A DNA stretch of 8,190 nucleotides from positions 1 to 8,190 of the forward strand of contig JAEWYJ010000072.1 of NCBI GenBank assembly GCA_023395695.1, written 5' to 3'. How positions within the stretch are numbered: position 1 is the stretch's first letter; each line of letters starts with the position of its first letter. Origin of the DNA: Bacillota bacterium (lineage in GTDB: Bacteria; Bacillota; Clostridia; Oscillospirales; Ruminococcaceae). Positions 4,677 to 8,190 of the stretch are shown here, one piece after another. Position numbers and translations under genes: made by a program. The notes under the pieces were generated by a model. That model worked only from the letters and a program-made list of their open reading frames with translations, was not told the DNA's origin and searched no databases.

Positions 4677-6713
4677 TTAAGTCATTCGCCTTCGCCTGTA
4701 GAAAATGACGAATAATAACCCGCCTGACAGTAAAGCAACGGCAATACCTAAAACAATCCACGTCTTCGTATCAAAGCCGGCGGCGGTGGAAGCCGACATA
4801 TTCCCGTTATTCGGGTTTCCCCGTGCCGAGGCATCTCCCCGTCCCGCATTGTCCGGCCGGTTGCCTCCATCGTTAAATCTGCCTTGGCCCCGGCTTTTAA
4901 ACATATCAATTTGTTCTTCTGTAACACCTAAGTCTTGCAGCTCCGCCAGTTGTTCTTCCGTCAATTCACGCTCACCGGCGGATTGTATAATCTCCATGGC
5001 GCGCTGCATATTTTCCATGTTAAGTCCCTGCATATTCCCGTCCGGACGCACATTGCCGTTCCCCTCCTGATTTTCGCCCGACATGCCGCCACCGCCCATG
5101 CTGCCAAGCGCGGAAAGATTGACATTTGACGCATCAACAAGCGCGGCAGAATTTGCGCTCTGCCCTTCCGTCGTGGCGGGGATGCGCCCGTCAAGCTGGC
5201 CTTCAATGCTCTGCGCCCGCAATTCGCCCAGTTTTTTTAGCTCTGTAACACCGCTCCGATAGGCGGTAGCGTCATAAAATGCGGTTGGGTCCGATTCAAC
5301 ATAGGAAGAAATTAAGGCGTCAAGCGAATCGACCGTCCGGCTAAACTGGCCGTCGCTAAAGTAACCATCCACAATCTGCTGCAAATAGCCATGGTACAAC
5401 GCCATATACTCCGGTACTTCAAGCAGCTTGGCCAGTATCGGCCGGTCCTCAAGGTTCACGCCTGAAACAGGCGTGTCAATTGGAAAGTTGACAACGGAGG
5501 ACGCGCTGCCGGACTGAAATCCGCCAAAGGCCAAATTATAATCCCATGGGAGCATAGTCAGACGACCATCTTTTTCGTACAAATAATAATTATGGCACAT
5601 GTTGGATACATAGCTGTCGAGATTTACAACAACGGTTTGAGCGGCAAAGTATTGAAGTGTTGCCTCTACATCGACGGTATTTTCCAAATCTTCACCGGCG
5701 TTGAGTTTTTTAATGGCATTGATCACGCGCTTGTAGTCGGTAACGGTACTGTCAAAAACGGCGCTTTCAAATATGACGGAATAGCTTGAAAGCTCGTCGT
5801 CGGTATATTGCAGCGTGGCCCCACCGGATTGGCCCCCGAAGCCACCGCGTCCGCCACCGACTTCGGGGGTCAGCTTCTCGCCTGACGGCATTTGCCCCTC
5901 CACCTGAGACTGGAGTTGGGCCGGACTCATCTCAGACATCTGCTCCTCCGCCTGGGGTGGGGACTGCCCACCTGCCGCCACAGACATTTGCCTCCCCGCC
6001 GGATTCTCTTGCTGTGCGCGGTTTTCGTCTGTAACACCGTCGCCGGTACGTTCCATACGTTCATTCATCTGGCCATTGCCACGCATACCCATGCCTTCAG
6101 GCTTATAAAGCTTGCCGTGATCGTTGCCGTATACACGCTTAGCATAGCTGTCTTCAAGCGTCTCAACGGCAAGATAAAAGCCCCACGTCTCACCATTGAC
6201 GGTGATATTCGAAAACGCATATCGCGGCGTTTCCACGCCCACATAGTCCATGATGTCATACGAAAGATATTCCTTCATGTAGCTTGCGTCGCCCTGCATA
6301 TTGTTGACAACAATTTTATCCAGACCAAGCCAGGTCTGCCCCGTCACATAGTGATCGAACTCTATTTTGAAGCTGTAACGGTCGGTCGTATCGTCCTGCG
6401 CCACCATACTCAGACTTGAGTTGCCCTTGGGGCGAATGCCGACGTTTTCTATTTTTGTGCCATTTATAACAATTGTGGCAGCTATATATTCCTCCGCCGT
6501 CGCGTTTTGGAGCATATCGGCCCAATCCTTTTGATCTGCGACAATCTGAATATCCAAAACCTTTGCTTTATCCATAGCGGAAACATAGAGTGGCTCCGCT
6601 GACCCGGTAATGGCCTCAAAGGCTGTCGGCATCAGGTACATAATGCTGATGAGCAGCACCGCGACCGCCATGAGCAGCGCCGCCAGCTGATCGATTCTTT
6701 GATGCTTAATCAT
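4677..6713 (-). CDS. Membrane-anchored CotH-family kinase-like protein
   Basis: 678 residues, ATG 6713 with GGGGGTGA just upstream. An N-terminal helix (about 10-30) anchors it. The CotH domain covers about 52-206 and 300-500: GIRPKGNSS (92-100, K96), YMKEYLSYDIM (145-155), GFYLAVETLED (178-188), and NLDSYVSNMCHNYYLYEKD (364-382) leading to LPWDYN (388-393). D366 and D391 are spaced much like the two aspartates reported essential in Bacillus CotH (from memory). A Met/Gln/Gly-rich insert (about 207-298) splits the domain. An Asn/Gly/Met-rich tail (about 510-645) precedes a second helix (about 651-671) and RRRRMT. Helices at both ends put the catalytic domain outside the cytoplasm. CotH proteins phosphorylate spore-coat proteins; related proteins modify themselves with other nucleotides or glutamate. 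Here it ends the VTC/DUF4956 operon, 15 bp after DUF4956, so the partner is more likely polyphosphate- or envelope-related than spore coat (inference). Confidence 0.88.
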   Translation of the reverse strand: MIKHQRIDQLAALLMAVAVLLISIMYLMPTAFEAITGSAEPLYVSAMDKAKVLDIQIVADQKDWADMLQNATAEEYIAATIVINGTKIENVGIRPKGNSSLSMVAQDDTTDRYSFKIEFDHYVTGQTWLGLDKIVVNNMQGDASYMKEYLSYDIMDYVGVETPRYAFSNITVNGETWGFYLAVETLEDSYAKRVYGNDHGKLYKPEGMGMRGNGQMNERMERTGDGVTDENRAQQENPAGRQMSVAAGGQSPPQAEEQMSEMSPAQLQSQVEGQMPSGEKLTPEVGGGRGGFGGQSGGATLQYTDDELSSYSVIFESAVFDSTVTDYKRVINAIKKLNAGEDLENTVDVEATLQYFAAQTVVVNLDSYVSNMCHNYYLYEKDGRLTMLPWDYNLAFGGFQSGSASSVVNFPIDTPVSGVNLEDRPILAKLLEVPEYMALYHGYLQQIVDGYFSDGQFSRTVDSLDALISSYVESDPTAFYDATAYRSGVTELKKLGELRAQSIEGQLDGRIPATTEGQSANSAALVDASNVNLSALGSMGGGGMSGENQEGNGNVRPDGNMQGLNMENMQRAMEIIQSAGERELTEEQLAELQDLGVTEEQIDMFKSRGQGRFNDGGNRPDNAGRGDASARGNPNNGNMSASTAAGFDTKTWIVLGIAVALLSGGLLFVIFYRRRRMT

Positions 6714-6728
6714 GACGGCTTCACCCCC

Positions 6729-7400
6729 TTATGACATATAATCGCCGTTATAGCTGACCAGCGCAACGCTTCTGACCCCGGAAACAGCCTTAATTTCCCC
6801 CACAAATTTTGTGGCACTTTCAAGCAAACGCACTTCGAGCGTAAATTCCATTCCGGCATCGGACACCGTTTTAGACTTTATGCTATACCGCTTTACACCT
6901 TGCCTGAGATGCGCTAAAATCGCGTCCTCCTGCTGCTCGCCCTCACTCGCGACGATTAGGATGTAGGGCGAATCCACGCTTTTTTTGTTGACGAACACAA
7001 CGAGGGTAACACCTACGAACAGGGAACCCAGCACAGCAAGCGGCAACAGGCCCGCGCCCAATACGATGCCCGCGGCGATGGACCAAAACAGGAACACAAT
7101 GTCCAGCGGCTCTTTTATCGCCGTTCTGAAACGAACAATCGACAACGCGCCCACCATGCCCAGCGACAGGATGACGTTCGATGTAACCGCCAGTATAATC
7201 AGCGTCGTAATTAAAGTGAGACCGAGCAGCGAAACGCCGAACCCCGCCGAATACATGACGCCTGAGTAGGTTTTTTTGTAAACAAAAAAGATAAATATTC
7301 CAAGAACAAGAGCAAGGCACATGGCAATAATCATATCAAGGGCGGAAAAGCTTGTGATATTTTCAAGAAAGCTCGATTTAAAAAGGTCGTTAAAGGTCAT
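6729..7400 (-). CDS. DUF4956 family multi-pass membrane protein
   Basis: 223 residues, ATG 7400; AAGGAG (7413-7408) overlaps the stop of the VTC gene, indicating translational coupling. Hydrophobic segments at about 22-41, 50-72, 75-86, 101-118 and 118-137. The loop GALSIVRFRTAIKEPLD (about 84-100), with R90, R92, K96 and E97, is the family hallmark and lies between membrane segments. The last 80 residues (about 145-223) form a soluble domain with alternating strands and helices, ferredoxin/ACT-like in pattern (YILIVAS..., FTLEVRL..., VRSVALVSYN). The biochemical role of the family is not established as far as I know. Consistent placement between a VTC-domain protein and CotH suggests the membrane component of that system. 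By analogy with yeast Vtc1, it could be a polyphosphate channel or polymerase anchor (inference). Confidence 0.9.
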   Translation of the reverse strand: MTFNDLFKSSFLENITSFSALDMIIAMCLALVLGIFIFFVYKKTYSGVMYSAGFGVSLLGLTLITTLIILAVTSNVILSLGMVGALSIVRFRTAIKEPLDIVFLFWSIAAGIVLGAGLLPLAVLGSLFVGVTLVVFVNKKSVDSPYILIVASEGEQQEDAILAHLRQGVKRYSIKSKTVSDAGMEFTLEVRLLESATKFVGEIKAVSGVRSVALVSYNGDYMS

Positions 7401-7412
7401 TTGAATCTCTCC

Positions 7413-8099
7413 TTATCCATAAATGCGGCAAGCCGCGTATTTTGAAAATGCTTGGGTATGACGTGTGTTTGTTTGAATCAGATCCCGGATAATATCCGGT
7501 AAAAAGCTGTCATACTTAACCTCCAAAAGGAGCAGGCCGGGTTCGCCGACGCTAAGCGTAGGGACATCCCGCGCAAACAGGCTGGTGGAATAGCCCCCCG
7601 TCCGTATGTCGGCATCGAAGGTCATACGCACATTTCCGTAGGGGTAAATATAAGCCTCACGCCAATAATCCACTAACGTCTTAGGCCGAAGCCGCTGATA
7701 ACACAGCTTTCCGTAGAATTCTGTCAACAGGGCGTCTCCTGTCTGCGGCATCCACGCGGTATCGCCCGCGAGAATCTGTTCGGCCTGCACCCGGGTCAGC
7801 GCCACCGACTGCTTATTACAAAGGCCGCTCATTTTACTCTTCTTTTCAAGCCGGATGAAATCTCCGCTTTCGTTATAGAGCCGAATCCTGTATTTCTCCC
7901 GGTTTGGAAGGCCATAAAGCTTTTCTTTAAGCGCCTTATCGTCGTCGTTATCAAAGTACAGGCTGCGGATGTGGTAGCGCCCATCGGGCCCGGCATTGGA
8001 ATCTGTTTTCGCAATTGACTTTATCCGCTGCCGCAGGGTGTGGTAATCCAATAAATTAATGGCGTGCTTATATTCGTGCCGGTATTCAAGCTGGTTCAT
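7413..8099 (-). CDS. VTC-domain polyphosphate polymerase-like protein
   Basis: 228 residues, ATG 8099 with a perfect GGAGGTGA (8111-8104) ahead. It belongs to the VTC domain family (triphosphate tunnel fold), whose yeast member Vtc4 makes polyphosphate from ATP. Tunnel-type residues are visible along the strands: YRHEYKH (6-12; R7, E9, K11), IRSLYFDN (44-51; R45), REKYRIRLYN (67-76; R67, K69, R71, R73), IRLEKKSK (82-89; E85, K86, K87), YWREAY (145-150; R147), VRMTFDADIR (157-166; R158, D162, R166) and LLLEVKYD (190-197; E193, K195), then SKY (219-221). No signal peptide or membrane helix, so cytosolic. It is a bare catalytic domain without the SPX and membrane parts of the yeast proteins; DUF4956 downstream may supply the membrane part. 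It is first in the operon. Catalysis is inferred from the family; a role as polyphosphate-binding or triphosphatase protein remains possible. Confidence 0.88.
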   Translation of the reverse strand: MNQLEYRHEYKHAINLLDYHTLRQRIKSIAKTDSNAGPDGRYHIRSLYFDNDDDKALKEKLYGLPNREKYRIRLYNESGDFIRLEKKSKMSGLCNKQSVALTRVQAEQILAGDTAWMPQTGDALLTEFYGKLCYQRLRPKTLVDYWREAYIYPYGNVRMTFDADIRTGGYSTSLFARDVPTLSVGEPGLLLLEVKYDSFLPDIIRDLIQTNTRHTQAFSKYAACRIYG

Positions 8100-8122
8100 T
8101 TTCTCACCTCCATCTTACGCAT

Positions 8123-8155
8123 ATGATAAAGCGGCAAGCTTAATTGGAGCTTAAT
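8123..8155 (-). promoter_or_regulatory. Candidate operon promoter with PhoP-box-like direct repeats
   Basis: On the minus strand, ATTAAGCT occurs twice (8155-8148 and 8144-8137), giving TTAAGC-N5-TTAAGC with an 11-bp period. A weaker TTCATT lies 12 bp further upstream. TATCAT (8128-8123) could be the -10 box. The repeats cover the -35 position, where no -35 consensus is seen, as in activator-dependent promoters. The layout matches Bacillus PhoP boxes (TTAACA-like repeats 11 bp apart), but each half-site fits only 4 of 6 bases. The leader would be short (about 17 nt). Confidence 0.4.
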
Positions 8156-8190
8156 GAAAAAATGAACTTTTTGTATCTTCATTTGTTTAA

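Noticed and set aside
4386..4715. Plus-strand 109-residue open frame overlapping the CotH 3' end
   Set aside because: No ribosome binding site, antisense to the end of a well-supported gene, composition unlike a membrane protein despite hydrophobic patches.
5786..6419. Plus-strand Pro/His/Arg-rich open frames antisense to CotH
   Set aside because: Shadows of the skewed low-complexity insert of the CotH gene on the other strand.
1..8190. CRISPR array, tRNA, rRNA, insertion sequence or phage genes
   Set aside because: No regularly spaced repeats, no cloverleaf or rRNA segments recognised, and no transposase, integrase or phage-like proteins in any frame.

Overview
The window most likely comes from a Gram-positive anaerobe of the Clostridia (Bacillota) with roughly balanced GC content. 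The reasons are strong purine-rich ribosome binding sites before nearly every gene, frequent TTG/GTG starts, a PAS-AAA+ regulator of the TyrR/NtrC type paired with a permease, and a VTC/DUF4956/CotH gene triplet of a kind I associate with Clostridia. This is inferred from style and gene content; there is no rRNA or marker gene to settle it.

Layout. Positions 1-663 (minus) hold the N-terminal 221 codons of a multi-spanning permease that runs off the left edge. A 390-bp gene-free stretch follows, with a strong terminator (957-1004), a candidate promoter and small palindromes. Positions 1052-2521 (minus) encode a PAS/AAA+/Fis-type regulator whose GAFTGA loop is degenerate. Immediately upstream, on the same strand, is an unrecognised single-pass membrane protein (2525-3313). 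A compact divergent promoter region (3314-3458) separates it from a plus-strand four-helix membrane protein (3459-4073), which converges on a small three-helix membrane protein (4081-4359, minus). About 300 bp without a credible gene (4378-4676) follows.

The right half is one tight minus-strand operon, in transcription order: a VTC-domain polyphosphate polymerase-like protein (8099-7413), a DUF4956 membrane protein (7400-6729) and a large membrane-anchored CotH-family kinase-like protein (6713-4677). Spacings are 12 and 15 bp, with ribosome binding sites overlapping the preceding stops or nearly so.

How the genes may work together. In the triplet, the VTC domain has the basic and acidic residues of a triphosphate-tunnel enzyme and is predicted cytosolic. 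DUF4956 is a multi-pass membrane protein with a conserved basic loop. The CotH domain is predicted to lie outside the membrane, held by helices at both ends. A plausible but untested model is polyphosphate synthesis coupled to membrane passage (as in the yeast VTC complex), with a surface phosphotransferase. Two TTAAGC half-sites 11 bp apart in the -35 region of the operon resemble the layout of a Bacillus PhoP box, which would fit phosphate control. In the left half, the PAS regulator probably senses a small molecule and controls the neighbouring permease, perhaps through sigma-70 rather than sigma-54.
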